64,000 bases of DNA from Alteromonas lipotrueae (GTDB lineage Bacteria; Pseudomonadota; Gammaproteobacteria; Enterobacterales; Alteromonadaceae): the NCBI RefSeq assembly GCF_019249215.1, contig NZ_JAESDI010000012.1:1-64000 (forward strand). Reading direction: 5' to 3'. A program made the position numbers and the translations under genes. Positions 45,297-55,384 of the stretch are shown here, piece after piece; positions within the stretch are counted from its first letter, which is position 1; each line of letters opens with the position of its first letter. The notes beneath the pieces were generated by a model that made no database searches, was not told where the DNA came from, and saw only the letters and a list, made by a program, of their open reading frames with translations.

Positions 45297-46013
45297 TTAA
45301 AAGCGTAAATAGAAATCGCGGCAAAGCGCTTTAAAACGACTTGAGTAATCTCCGCTTTCATCTCTAATCACCAGATTGTCAATGTCGCTCTTTTTGTGTT
45401 GTTTACTCATACAAAATACCGTCACATAAGGGGGGCGTTGGTCATTGTGCTGCACTCTTAGAATACGATTTGTGACTAAGCCTATTTCAGCAGCTATGCC
45501 TATAATTTCACTCTCCCGAGCAAAAGGATAAAGGCAATAGAACTCACCAGTACTGGTAAGTTGCTCAGTAACAAATGAAAATAGATGCGCTGGGGTAAGT
45601 GAAACAGTTTGCCGAGCCTGTTCTCTAGTGTCACTTTGCGACTTGTAGGCATGACTATGGCCTTTTACATGCTCGAAATAGGGCGGATTAGACACGATAA
45701 AGTCGAACGCGTTATCCGCAGCTAAGTCCGACAACTTATTATGCTGCACTGTTATTTTTGTTGGCCAAGGTGAGGCAGCTACGTTTAACCTCGCTTGTGA
45801 TGCAGCCTTTTCATCAATATCGATAGCGGTGATTTTGGCTGATGGCGCAGACGTTTGCGCCATCATTAGCGCGAGAATACCGGTGCCCGTGCCTATATCA
45901 AGAATATGGCTACTTTGATTGGGCTTGGCCCAACTGCCTAATATCATACTGTCGGTATTTACTTTCATAGCACAATTGGTTTGATTAACCACAAACTGCT
46001 TACAGCGAAACAT
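45297..46013 (-). CDS. trmN6: tRNA1(Val) (adenine(37)-N6)-methyltransferase TrmN6 (YfiC)
   Basis: The 238-residue SAM methyltransferase makes m6A37 in tRNA(Val). It has motif I DIGTGTGILALMM and the amino-methylase motif NPPYF, plus the start segment FRCKQFVVNQ typical of YfiC. An upstream in-frame ATG at 46154 is open only because it lies over the neighbouring NAD(P) gene; the ATG at 46013 has an AAGAGAG site and gives the normal length. Confidence 0.9.
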   Translation of the reverse strand: MFRCKQFVVNQTNCAMKVNTDSMILGSWAKPNQSSHILDIGTGTGILALMMAQTSAPSAKITAIDIDEKAASQARLNVAASPWPTKITVQHNKLSDLAADNAFDFIVSNPPYFEHVKGHSHAYKSQSDTREQARQTVSLTPAHLFSFVTEQLTSTGEFYCLYPFARESEIIGIAAEIGLVTNRILRVQHNDQRPPYVTVFCMSKQHKKSDIDNLVIRDESGDYSSRFKALCRDFYLRF

Positions 46014-46060
46014 GGTAGCTCTCTTTATATTTTTGTTTTCTAGGGCGTTGTGCTCTGGCA

Positions 46061-46681
46061 CTACCACTTCTGCCTTGTCATCATGTTTCTTGCTACATCG
46101 ACAGCATGCACTGGGCGGTATTTTTTTAACGGCCCTTGCATCAATATTTTCCAAACTGGTGCGGTTTTCTGTGCCACATCTTCAAGGGTGCGAAATTCGC
46201 TTCGCGTTCCCAACAGAAGTGAAGGACGTACTGCTGCCGCATGAGGAAGCTGTGGCATGCGCATTATCGCGTTTTCTAACTCGCCTTTCACCCGTAAATA
46301 AAAGTTACTGCTTTTTGCATCTGCTCCAACCGACGAGATCCATACAAAACTGCCGGTGCGCTGTGCACGAGTAAGTTGAGCAGCAACATGTACGTATTCA
46401 AAATCCACCCGTCTAAACGCCGACTTAGAGCCCGCTTGTTTAAGTGTGGTCCCTAAACAGCAATATACGTGATCGACACCGAAGTACCCTTGGTAGTCTT
46501 GCAGGTTATCAAAATCAATAACCACGGGTTTAAGCCTATTGTGTGGATCGGCGAATTGATTAGACTGTAGCGGCTTTCTTACCAAACAGGTCACTTCGCT
46601 ATAGCGGCGGTCCTGTAAAAGTATGTTTACCAACGTTCGTCCCACTAATCCGGTCGCTCCTAGCACCATTGCGGTTTTCAT
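46061..46681 (-). CDS. NAD(P)H-binding oxidoreductase (YbjT/HTATIP2-like)
   Basis: A 206-residue atypical SDR with the N-terminal GATGLVGRTL dinucleotide motif and the CCLGTTLKQAGSK and WISSVGAD segments of the HTATIP2-like group. It lacks the classical YXXXK catalytic pair. The function is probably NADPH sensing or redox, but the substrate is unknown. It starts opposite the DPP-IV gene and is followed by trmN6 after 47 bases. Confidence 0.82.
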   Translation of the reverse strand: MKTAMVLGATGLVGRTLVNILLQDRRYSEVTCLVRKPLQSNQFADPHNRLKPVVIDFDNLQDYQGYFGVDHVYCCLGTTLKQAGSKSAFRRVDFEYVHVAAQLTRAQRTGSFVWISSVGADAKSSNFYLRVKGELENAIMRMPQLPHAAAVRPSLLLGTRSEFRTLEDVAQKTAPVWKILMQGPLKKYRPVHAVDVARNMMTRQKW

Positions 46682-46741
46682 ACTTAGTACCTTGTATCCT
46701 AAGACAGTTTCTCTACAATCAACTATTCGACAGTTAAAAAT

Positions 46742-48961
46742 ATGCAGATAAAAATGAAAAAAGCCCTTTTAATAGGAGCCGCTATGCTCTCTACCGCTTT
46801 ACAGGCCGAACCGCTCGATATTGAGCGTATTTTCGCTTCTCCTTCCCTTGATGGCAATGCGCCTCGTGCACTTAAAGTTTCTCCTGATGGAGAAAGAGTT
46901 ACGTTTCTAAAAGGAAAACAGACCGATTATGAACGTCTCGATTTATGGGAATACCATATAGACAGTGGCGAAACTCGCCTTCTATTCGACTCAAATGACC
47001 TTCAAAGTGGCGAAGAAGTATTGAGCGACGAAGAAAAAGCCCGTCGCGAACGCATGCGTTTATCGGGTAGCGGTATTGTCAGCTATCAATGGTCTGCCGA
47101 CGGAAAAGCCCTTCTATTCCCACTAGGTGGCGATGTGTATTACCACAAGCTTGGCGAGAAAGGTGCAAAGCAACTTCTTGATACCGACGTATTTGAAACT
47201 GATATTAAGCTATCTCCGAAAGGAAATTACATTTCTTTCATTCGCGACCAAAACTTGTATGTAAAACATATTGAGTCGGGAAAAGAAACGGCCATTACAA
47301 AGGAAGGTGGCGACAACATTAAATTTGGTATGGCCGAATTCGTTGCTCAAGAAGAAATGGGCAGAATGACCGGTTACTGGTGGTCACCAGATGAAAGCTT
47401 CATTGCATTTACCAAAGTAGATGAAAGCCCTGTAGACGTCATTTCGCGTTCTGAAATCTACGCAGATGACATTAAAACCATTGAACAGAAATACCCTAAA
47501 GCAGGCACCAACAATGTACTTGTTGAACTTGCTATTCAAAACATCAATAACGGTGCACGCAGATGGGTAGACTTAGGCGAAGACAAAGACATATACCTTG
47601 CCCGCGGTAAATGGATGCCTAACAGTGAAACCTTCACGTATCAGTGGCAAACTCGCGACCAACAGACTCTTGAGCTGCGAGCGTATAACGTTCCAACAGA
47701 AAAACAGGAAGTATTGTTAAGCGAAACCAGTAGTACGTGGGTTAACTTGCATAACGATTTATACTTTTTGTCTGACTCAGACCAGTTTATCTGGGCCTCT
47801 GAACGAGATGGCTTTAAGCACCTTTACCTTTACGAGAATAGCGGTAAGTTAGTGCGTCAATTAACTCAAGGCGATTGGGTGGTTGATAACATCGAAGCGG
47901 TTGATGCCAAGAACAACCGAATTTATTTCGCGGGTCGTAAAGATACACCGCTTGAAAGCCACGCCTATTCGGTATCGTTAAACGGTGGCGATATTTCACG
48001 TATTACCAACGAAGGCGCTTATCACAGTGTGTCGTTCAGTAAAGATGCCTCCATCTTTATCGACCGTTTCTCTACCATTAACTCACCTGCCCAAGTAAGT
48101 TTAAATGATGCTTCTGGCAAGCGTATTACATGGCTTGAAGAAAACAAAGTTGAAGAAGGCCACCCGTTACATGCCTATATGGATAGCTGGACGAAGCCTG
48201 AGTTTGGCGACATTACTACCAAAGACGGCGCCACCTTAAAGTACCGTATTTACAAACCTGAAAACCTTGAAAAGAAACACCCTGTTATTGTGTACCTTTA
48301 CGGTGGTCCACATGCGCAAGTTGTGACGAATAGCTGGGCAGGTAATCGCGGGTTACTGATGCAACATTGGGTAGATAAAGGCTATGTGGTGTTTACCCTT
48401 GATAACAGAGGCTCCAATTACCGTGGCAAAGCATTTGAAGATCCTATTTACAAGAAGATGGGCTTTATAGAAGTTGACGACCAAGTAGCGGGTGTTGAGT
48501 TCTTACGAACCCTACCTTATGTAGATGCTAAACGTATTGGTGTTCATGGCCACAGTTATGGCGGTTACATGACGCTAATGACCATGTTTAAAGCGGGCGA
48601 CTACTTCCAAGCAGGTGTGTCTGGTGCTCCAGTTACCGACTGGCGCCTGTACGATACGCATTACACTGAACGCTATATGGGCAACCCTAAAACTGATGAC
48701 GATGCATACACAGCCTCTTCCGTATTCCCTTACGCGAAAGACTTAAAAGGTGACTTGCTTATTTATCACGGAATGGCTGACGATAACGTATTGTTCACCC
48801 ACTCTACGATGCTATACAAGCACCTTCAAGATTTGGCAATTCCATTTGAAACCATGGATTACCCAGGTAAGAAGCACAGTATTCGTGGTAAGCAAACGGG
48901 TATCCACTTGTACAAAACCATTACTAACTTTTTCGACAGAAATTTAACGCCTGAGCAATAA
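46742..48961 (+). CDS. Secreted S9-family dipeptidyl-peptidase IV
   Basis: The 739-residue protein has a signal peptide (MKKALLIGAAMLSTALQA), an N-terminal beta-propeller, and a C-terminal alpha/beta-hydrolase. The catalytic Ser is at about residue 605 in GHSYGGYM, with Asp in HGMADDNV and His in KKHSIRG. The propeller contains the EFVAQEEMGR double-Glu motif that anchors the substrate amino terminus in DPP-IV. It cleaves X-Pro dipeptides from peptide N termini in the periplasm. The ATG at 46754 is an alternative start. A terminator follows. Confidence 0.93.
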   Translation: MQIKMKKALLIGAAMLSTALQAEPLDIERIFASPSLDGNAPRALKVSPDGERVTFLKGKQTDYERLDLWEYHIDSGETRLLFDSNDLQSGEEVLSDEEKARRERMRLSGSGIVSYQWSADGKALLFPLGGDVYYHKLGEKGAKQLLDTDVFETDIKLSPKGNYISFIRDQNLYVKHIESGKETAITKEGGDNIKFGMAEFVAQEEMGRMTGYWWSPDESFIAFTKVDESPVDVISRSEIYADDIKTIEQKYPKAGTNNVLVELAIQNINNGARRWVDLGEDKDIYLARGKWMPNSETFTYQWQTRDQQTLELRAYNVPTEKQEVLLSETSSTWVNLHNDLYFLSDSDQFIWASERDGFKHLYLYENSGKLVRQLTQGDWVVDNIEAVDAKNNRIYFAGRKDTPLESHAYSVSLNGGDISRITNEGAYHSVSFSKDASIFIDRFSTINSPAQVSLNDASGKRITWLEENKVEEGHPLHAYMDSWTKPEFGDITTKDGATLKYRIYKPENLEKKHPVIVYLYGGPHAQVVTNSWAGNRGLLMQHWVDKGYVVFTLDNRGSNYRGKAFEDPIYKKMGFIEVDDQVAGVEFLRTLPYVDAKRIGVHGHSYGGYMTLMTMFKAGDYFQAGVSGAPVTDWRLYDTHYTERYMGNPKTDDDAYTASSVFPYAKDLKGDLLIYHGMADDNVLFTHSTMLYKHLQDLAIPFETMDYPGKKHSIRGKQTGIHLYKTITNFFDRNLTPEQ

Positions 48962-48998
48962 GGTTTTAAATTTTAGGCTTTGAAAAAAGCTGAGAACG

Positions 48999-49034
48999 AA
49001 AAACGGCGATGCTTTTAAAGCACCGCCGTTTTTA
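48999..49034. terminator. Bidirectional terminator after the DPP-IV gene
   Basis: AACGGCG, mismatch, TGCTTT pairs with AAAGCA, mismatch, CGCCGTT, with flanking A and T runs. Confidence 0.82.
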
Positions 49035-49096
49035 TTTATACTTCCCATTCTTTATGTCAAACCGCCGTGAAATCTAAGCCGGCAATAAGTATAGAA

Positions 49097-49471
49097 TTAT
49101 GCAAACACCTGATTGGCTAAGTTCTTCTGTACATCTTGCGCAGATGCTTTACTTAACTCAATTTCGATAGCGTCACCTTTACCTGATAACCATATTTTTA
49201 GTTCTGCATCGGTATCGAAGTGTCCTGCCGTTTCTACCACAAACTGCGTGATCGACTTATAAGGAATGGAATGGTAATTAACCTTTCTGCCCGTTAGCCC
49301 TTGCTTATCAATAAGAATTAAACGCTTATTGGTAAATACGCTTAAATCTCTTACTAGTTTAAATGCTGCGGTGACGGTTTCATTTTCAGCCAATATGGGT
49401 GAGAGTTCTTCATTTACCGCTTCAGCACTGGTTTCACTAGCGTTACCTAGCAAGGTGTCAAATAAGCCCAT
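49097..49471 (-). CDS. PH-domain protein (bPH type)
   Basis: The 124-residue protein contains a bacterial pleckstrin-homology domain with the pattern LVRDLSVFTNKRLILIDKQG and IPYKSITQFVVE, as in the YvbH/YozO-like families. It has no membrane helix. The function is unknown. It follows the GGDEF-EAL gene by nine bases and is probably co-transcribed with it. Confidence 0.82.
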   Translation of the reverse strand: MGLFDTLLGNASETSAEAVNEELSPILAENETVTAAFKLVRDLSVFTNKRLILIDKQGLTGRKVNYHSIPYKSITQFVVETAGHFDTDAELKIWLSGKGDAIEIELSKASAQDVQKNLANQVFA

Positions 49472-49480
49472 TTTATTCTC

Positions 49481-52453
49481 CTAAACAGACACGAGTTTTG
49501 TCAGCCACTGTACGCGATGAGCAAGGGGCTTGGGCTTGTCTAAGGCAAAACCTTGACCATAGTCTACCTGTAGTGCCTTTAGTACATTTGCCGTTGCGGT
49601 ATCTACCACAAACTCCGCCACCGTTTGCTTACCCATACTGTGAGCAATATTATTTATCGCAGTAACTGTAGCATGATCAATCGGATCGTGAACAATATTT
49701 CGAACGAAGGAGCCGTCAATTTTGACGTAATCAACATCCAAGTTTTTAAGGTAAGTGAACGACGACATTCCTGCACCAAAGTCGTCGAGGGCAAAGCTGC
49801 ACCCTATTTCCCGAAGGGTGGAAATAAAATGTTTAGCCGCACTTAAGTTAGTGACTGCTGTGGTTTCTGTGATTTCAAAGCAAATTTTTTCTAGTGGTAC
49901 TGTCGTACCTTGAAGCCGCTGGGTAATTTTTAACAAGGTGATTTCATCGCCGAGGGTAATTCCCGACAAGTTAATCGCTACTTTAGCCACATTGTCTACA
50001 TGCAGTGGATTGGCCTCTAATGTCTTTAGTGTATTGTCTACCACCCAGTAGTCCACTTTGTTCATCAAGCCGTGACGTTCGGCAAGGGGTATAAACAAAC
50101 CTGGACTAATAAGAGTGCCATCACTTCCGGTTAAGCGTAGTAGAATTTCATAGTGTTCAAGGCCGTTGGTATCGTCTTCAGTTATGCCATTAAGGGGCAT
50201 AATGGCTTGGCTATATAATTCAAAACCATCGAACTGTAGCGCTTTGTGCAGCGTGTGTAACACATCATTTTCGCTGTTATCCATGTTCAGTTGTGCATCG
50301 TGAGCATGGTAAACAAAGTACCTATTTCTTCCTAAATGCTTGGCCTTATAGCAGGCATTATCAGCGGCCTTGATGAGTTCTGCGGCGTTATGCTCTTGCG
50401 GATTCATTTCAATTACACCAATGCTCGCCCCAACGAAAAATAGCTTATCTCCATACATAAACCGGTAAGTAGAGATAGCCTTTAACAGCTTATCGAGCTT
50501 AATTTTTACCTTATCAAGGGGCTGTTCATGATAAATAATACAAAATTCATCTCCGCCTATTCGGGCAAGCAAGTCTTTCTCACTAATGTGCTGCCTAAAT
50601 ATGGTAGACACTTCTTGAAGTAACTTATCGCCAGCGGGGTGCCCGCAACTGTCGTTTACTAACTTAAACCTGTCCATGTCGATAAAGCACATTACGCCAG
50701 GGTTAGTGCTATCATCCGAGTTTCGTGAAGGGTATATGGTAGTGACGTTGTCTCTTTCCACGTCTGTATTTTTATCAGGCGTATCGGCTGCATTCGCCTC
50801 TAAAATGTCACGGAGTTGTTTATCAAAAGCATACCGATTGAGTAGACCTGTAAGTTGGTCATGATTGGCCTGATAGGCGACTTCTTCTTGCAACGCCTGC
50901 TCTTTGGTTACATCTTTTGCAATACCTTCAACTGCGATTAGGGCACCAGACTCGTTCAAGATCGGCGTATCTGAAAACTCTAGTACCAATTCTTTTCCTT
51001 CACAGCTGGTGTAGTGAACCAAATATGGGTCGGGTTTTACCCCCTCCCCCGATTTCATTCGTATATCGAAAGTCTCGTCTGGTATTTTCCTTAACAGTCG
51101 CGATTCTTTCTCGATGAAATACTCTGGCGTAAACCCCAAAATAGTATTAATTCCAGCACTGACATAAATAAACTTATGTTCAGCGGTTTTGGTATAAACG
51201 AAGTGTCTATGCATGCCATCGACAAGCCTCCGATAGCGCTCTTCGCTATGTTTAAGTGCTTGCTGAGCTTTGAATCTTTCTGTGACATCCCTAGCGGTTA
51301 AGGCAATATTGTCTCCCGCTTTAACCACTTGTACCTTCAACCATTCAGGCGCAATTTTACTTTCCTTAATAGCGACGTACTCTTCAAAGGGCATGTTGTT
51401 TGTTGCCACCTCCTTGATACAGTCGAACAGTTCGGCTTTACCTAGAAACGCTAACTGGTCTTTCAGTGTTTTAGTGCTTAACTCTGAGCATGCTCCACGA
51501 AATAGAAAACGGCTGTAGCGGTTCGCTTCAACTAGCTCGTAATCACTGCCCTTGGGCCGATAAATGACTAACGCATCTAACGAGGCCTCGCTTGCCGTAA
51601 GGTAGCGCTTTTGACTGACCGATAGATTCACCGCACCTTTCATTTGCTTATGAAAAATCCAGCTGGCCAACGCCGACATTAAAAGCCCGATTACCGCGAC
51701 TAATAGGCCAACGCTATAACGCCCCACTTGAGTTTGCATGGAAAGCGAAAACTGCCGACCAATAAATGAAAATGGCTCAGTAGTAATAACGGTTCCATCA
51801 TTGACCAACTCACCATTGCTAAATAGGGTGTGCCCCGAGTCTCGAAGCACAAAATTAAACTGAGGACCTTCTAGTTCACCTAGCATAACGCCCAAAATCG
51901 TTTGTGCGTCAAAGCCCGCCAATAAGTACCCGTGATTGAGTTCTTGAGGGCTAATAGAACGGCCAACAATAATATGGTAATGACCCGTTACTGACGAATG
52001 TACCAACGTACTCGCCAGCGATTCAGCAAGCGCGGGAATAGTTAGCCCCACCGATACGAGTGGCTGGCCGATAAGTTGGTTCGATAGGCGAGTTTTCATT
52101 CCATGAGAGGGCGTAGCAACCCATTGAATAATGCCGTTTTGATCAGCAAACGTTAGTGAACTATAGCCGCGCTGCATCCCCATCAAAGACATTGCTTGCG
52201 CATTAAACCAATCTACCTGATTGGGCGCAAAGGTTGGCCAGTTACGCATTAAATTGTGGACGGCTTGGATGCGTTCGGTAGAGAATACTTCTAAGCTAAT
52301 TTTTACCTGTTCAGCAACTGACTGGGCTTTTGAAATCCGCACCCGTTTGTCTTCTTTGTCGAGATAGACACCCGCTGAAACAAAAAGTATGGAAAGAAAC
52401 ACGAACAGCACTAAGGGGAGTCCGTAAATTCGGTGGGTAACTCTTGATTGCAT
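49481..52453 (-). CDS. Membrane-bound sensor with PAS, GGDEF and EAL domains
   Basis: A 990-residue protein with two membrane helices (about 10-31 and 250-270) enclosing a periplasmic sensor domain. Then come two PAS-like regions, a GGDEF domain with intact GGDEF, and an EAL domain. The GGDEF domain has no RXXD inhibitory site and carries a low-complexity, Asp/Asn/Thr-rich insert of about 35 residues before CFIDMDRFK. The EAL domain keeps EILLR, NLSG, ITET, LDDFGAG, YVKIDGSF and AEF, so both activities are possible. The periplasmic signal is unknown. It is followed by the PH-domain gene. Confidence 0.92.
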   Translation of the reverse strand: MQSRVTHRIYGLPLVLFVFLSILFVSAGVYLDKEDKRVRISKAQSVAEQVKISLEVFSTERIQAVHNLMRNWPTFAPNQVDWFNAQAMSLMGMQRGYSSLTFADQNGIIQWVATPSHGMKTRLSNQLIGQPLVSVGLTIPALAESLASTLVHSSVTGHYHIIVGRSISPQELNHGYLLAGFDAQTILGVMLGELEGPQFNFVLRDSGHTLFSNGELVNDGTVITTEPFSFIGRQFSLSMQTQVGRYSVGLLVAVIGLLMSALASWIFHKQMKGAVNLSVSQKRYLTASEASLDALVIYRPKGSDYELVEANRYSRFLFRGACSELSTKTLKDQLAFLGKAELFDCIKEVATNNMPFEEYVAIKESKIAPEWLKVQVVKAGDNIALTARDVTERFKAQQALKHSEERYRRLVDGMHRHFVYTKTAEHKFIYVSAGINTILGFTPEYFIEKESRLLRKIPDETFDIRMKSGEGVKPDPYLVHYTSCEGKELVLEFSDTPILNESGALIAVEGIAKDVTKEQALQEEVAYQANHDQLTGLLNRYAFDKQLRDILEANAADTPDKNTDVERDNVTTIYPSRNSDDSTNPGVMCFIDMDRFKLVNDSCGHPAGDKLLQEVSTIFRQHISEKDLLARIGGDEFCIIYHEQPLDKVKIKLDKLLKAISTYRFMYGDKLFFVGASIGVIEMNPQEHNAAELIKAADNACYKAKHLGRNRYFVYHAHDAQLNMDNSENDVLHTLHKALQFDGFELYSQAIMPLNGITEDDTNGLEHYEILLRLTGSDGTLISPGLFIPLAERHGLMNKVDYWVVDNTLKTLEANPLHVDNVAKVAINLSGITLGDEITLLKITQRLQGTTVPLEKICFEITETTAVTNLSAAKHFISTLREIGCSFALDDFGAGMSSFTYLKNLDVDYVKIDGSFVRNIVHDPIDHATVTAINNIAHSMGKQTVAEFVVDTATANVLKALQVDYGQGFALDKPKPLAHRVQWLTKLVSV

Positions 52454-52610
52454 TACAATGACCTCTCATTCGAGAGGCTGGGACTATAAACCTCGAATAT
52501 GAAATTTTTATGAATTATCCTTTTAGAATTTAAATGGTAGGGTATACCTTTACATAATGATCACTGCGTTTAAATAAACGTATTTCTAATGAAGATACAA
52601 GGCGTTACTC

Positions 52611-53624
52611 ATGCACCCTAATGAAACGGAACTCTCCTATTCGTCTATAACTCAAGCGTATGACAGAATAAAAGACCACGTAACGCGCACACCTATTATG
52701 GAGTCGAGTTTGTTAAATAGGTGGATGGGGCACCGTATTTTATTCAAAGCTGAATGCCTTCAAACCATAGGCGCGTTTAAGCTTCGCGGCGCACTGAACT
52801 TTTTAGGTCACCTTCACGAACAAGGTAAGTTACCAAAACAAGTCGTAGCGAATAGCTCGGGTAATCACGCACAAGCCGTGGCATACGCGGCGGCAAAGTA
52901 TGGCATTCCCGCGACTATTTTCGCTAGCAAAACAATTTCTCCTATTAAAGCAGCGGCCACTGAAAGTTATGGGGCAACACTTAAGTTGTTCCCCACCCGC
53001 CAAGAAGCAGATATCGCCGTGGCTAATGCAGCCGAAGAAGAAAATACTGTGTGGATCCCACCATTTAACCATCCAGACATTGTGGCCGGTCAAGGCACCG
53101 CCGCAATGGAAGCCCTCGAAGATACAGGAAAGGTAGATGCTATCTTTGCCCCTTGTGGCGGTGGTGGACTGTTATCGGGTACTTTGCTTGCGGCTCGTGC
53201 GCTACAACCCGATGCGCTAGTGATTGGGGCTGAACCACTGGCTGCCAACGATGCATCTCAGTCATTGCAGCAAGGCGAGATTATTGCCCTTGATGCCCCA
53301 CCGGTAACCCTTGCCGACGGCGCAGCAACGCCCTCGGTTGGCAATGTGACCTTTCCTCTATTACAAGAGCTTGATGATTTTTACGAAGTGGACGAATTGC
53401 AAATAGTCTACTGGACGCAGTGGCTACAGCACCTATTAAAACTTCATATAGAGCCCACTTGTGCCATGAGTATGGCAGCGGTTGCTGCTTGGGCTGCTAA
53501 CACGCCACCTGGGCAAACGGCATTGGTGATGCTGTCAGGCGGCAATATAAGCCAAGCCTCTATGACCGAAATTTGGCAGCGCGACTTTTTACTACAACCC
53601 CCTATTATTAACACAGAAGAATAA
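52611..53624 (+). CDS. Threonine/serine dehydratase (PLP fold type II)
   Basis: The 337-residue enzyme has the PLP lysine (Lys57) in GAFKLRGA, the SSGNHAQAVA phosphate loop and the CGGGGLLSG loop. It has no ACT regulatory domain, so it is a catabolic threonine/serine dehydratase, serine racemase or hydroxyaspartate ammonia-lyase rather than biosynthetic IlvA. The amidohydrolase gene starts two bases after the stop, so they form an operon. Confidence 0.88.
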   Translation: MHPNETELSYSSITQAYDRIKDHVTRTPIMESSLLNRWMGHRILFKAECLQTIGAFKLRGALNFLGHLHEQGKLPKQVVANSSGNHAQAVAYAAAKYGIPATIFASKTISPIKAAATESYGATLKLFPTRQEADIAVANAAEEENTVWIPPFNHPDIVAGQGTAAMEALEDTGKVDAIFAPCGGGGLLSGTLLAARALQPDALVIGAEPLAANDASQSLQQGEIIALDAPPVTLADGAATPSVGNVTFPLLQELDDFYEVDELQIVYWTQWLQHLLKLHIEPTCAMSMAAVAAWAANTPPGQTALVMLSGGNISQASMTEIWQRDFLLQPPIINTEE

Positions 53625-53626
53625 GC

Positions 53627-55363
53627 ATGCTAAAAATGCACGTTAATACGACAGAAATAGTAAGTGGAATTCCCCCTAATCAAAGTAACAGATACGGCAT
53701 TAAGCGCTCCTTTCTTAAATTCGGTGGCGCCCTTGCTATAGCCACACTATCGGGTGTTGCGTGTGCAGCAACACTTTTTACCAACGTAAAAGGTTACACG
53801 CTGAATGATGATGCTGATTTAATATCGTTCACATCGATTCTTATCGACGAAGGCAAAGTGCTTTCTCTCGATATAAAAGTAGATGAGACCACTGCTCAAA
53901 CGTTAAATATTTCCAACACCATTGATGGTAAAGGCCGCGTAATGTTGCCGGGGCTTATTGATGCGCACGGGCATTTATTGGGCTTAGGTGCCAACCTACT
54001 GGAAGTTGATTTACGTGAAAGTACCAGTGCTGCCGATGCCGCTGATAGCGTAGCAGAATATGCACTGGCGAATAGCACGCAACCATGGATTACTGGCCGA
54101 GGGTGGAACCAAGAGTTATGGTCTGATAGAGCCTTTCCAACCAGTGGTGATTTGGATAAAAAAGTGTCCGACCGGCCGGTATGGCTAACGCGTGTAGATG
54201 GCCATGCGGGTTGGGCTAATACCAAAACCCTTACCTTGGCCGGTATTACCAAAGACACCCCCACGCCCGTTGGCGGTGAGATAGTTAAAGATGCTAACGG
54301 CGAGCCGACTGGAGTATTAATTGACAATGCCATGGCATTAGTCGAACCCTATTTACCAACACAGAGCAATGCGGTTTATAAACGCCAACTTGATGCCGCA
54401 GGTAAGCACTTACTATCAAATGGTATTACGTCAATGCATGATGCGGGTGTCGGCCGTGGTGTGTACGACTTCTATATTAAACAAGCAGTTCAAGCTGAAT
54501 TACCCATTCGAATATACGCCATGATAAGCGCCACTGACCCTGACTTAAGTAAACTACTTGGAAAAGGGCCAATACGAGACGCTAATGATTATTTGTACAT
54601 TCGTTCAGTCAAAGCCTACGGTGACGGAGCCCTTGGCAGTAGAGGCGCAGCCTTATTAGCCCCCTACTCTGACGCCCCCCACCAGCATGGTTTATTACTC
54701 ACTCAGCCTGAGGAAATGACGCCGTTATTTACGTCGGTCATCGGTGCTGGGTTTCAATTGAATTACCACGCTATTGGCGACAAAGCGAATCATGTTGCGC
54801 TTAATGAATTTGAAAAAACATTTGCTGCTATTGGCGGTAGTGAATTACGTAACCGAATAGAACATGCGCAAGTTATCGCGCCTGAAGATCTCGCTCGTTT
54901 TGCCGAATTAGATGTATTGCCATCCATGCAACCAACACATGCCACCAGCGATAAAAATATGGCTGAAGATCGCATTGGAAAAGACAGAATGAAAGGTGCT
55001 TATGCGTGGCAAACTTTACTTGAATCAGGCATTCCTTTGCCATTAGGCTCAGATTTTCCTGTCGAACTGGCAAACCCATTTTATGGTTTGCACGCTGCGG
55101 TAACCCGTCAAGACAGAGACAATCAACCTGTGAAAGGCTGGTATGCACACGAAGCGCTTACTATTGAGCAAGCCTTTAAAGGCTTTACGTTGGATGCTGC
55201 TTACGCGGGACATATGGAAGATACACTTGGCACCCTTACACCGGGCAAATGGGCTGATTTTATACTGGTTGATCAAGATATCTTCACCATTGATAAAAAA
55301 GATATTTGGAAAACCCAAGTGCATGCTACCTACATAGCAGGCAAACAAGTGTTTTCGAAATAG
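53627..55363 (+). CDS. Secreted amidohydrolase (YtcJ-like)
   Basis: The 578-residue protein begins with a Tat-like or Sec signal: KRSFLKF then a hydrophobic stretch ending GVACA. It uses KR where the Tat motif normally has RR. The mature part is a metal-dependent amidohydrolase of the YtcJ group with DAHGHLLG, EHAQVI and SDFPVEL metal motifs. Such enzymes cleave amides of unknown substrates. It lies within the dehydratase-amidohydrolase-MBL operon. Confidence 0.85.
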   Translation: MLKMHVNTTEIVSGIPPNQSNRYGIKRSFLKFGGALAIATLSGVACAATLFTNVKGYTLNDDADLISFTSILIDEGKVLSLDIKVDETTAQTLNISNTIDGKGRVMLPGLIDAHGHLLGLGANLLEVDLRESTSAADAADSVAEYALANSTQPWITGRGWNQELWSDRAFPTSGDLDKKVSDRPVWLTRVDGHAGWANTKTLTLAGITKDTPTPVGGEIVKDANGEPTGVLIDNAMALVEPYLPTQSNAVYKRQLDAAGKHLLSNGITSMHDAGVGRGVYDFYIKQAVQAELPIRIYAMISATDPDLSKLLGKGPIRDANDYLYIRSVKAYGDGALGSRGAALLAPYSDAPHQHGLLLTQPEEMTPLFTSVIGAGFQLNYHAIGDKANHVALNEFEKTFAAIGGSELRNRIEHAQVIAPEDLARFAELDVLPSMQPTHATSDKNMAEDRIGKDRMKGAYAWQTLLESGIPLPLGSDFPVELANPFYGLHAAVTRQDRDNQPVKGWYAHEALTIEQAFKGFTLDAAYAGHMEDTLGTLTPGKWADFILVDQDIFTIDKKDIWKTQVHATYIAGKQVFSK

Positions 55364-55384
55364 CCGTTGTTGGGAGGCAGCACA

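Noticed and set aside
46012..46374. Plus-strand open frame of 120 codons
   Set aside because: Antisense to the NAD(P)-binding oxidoreductase and the trmN6 start; no supporting features.
53896..54333. Minus-strand open frame of 145 codons
   Set aside because: Antisense to the amidohydrolase, with no motif or ribosome-binding site of its own.
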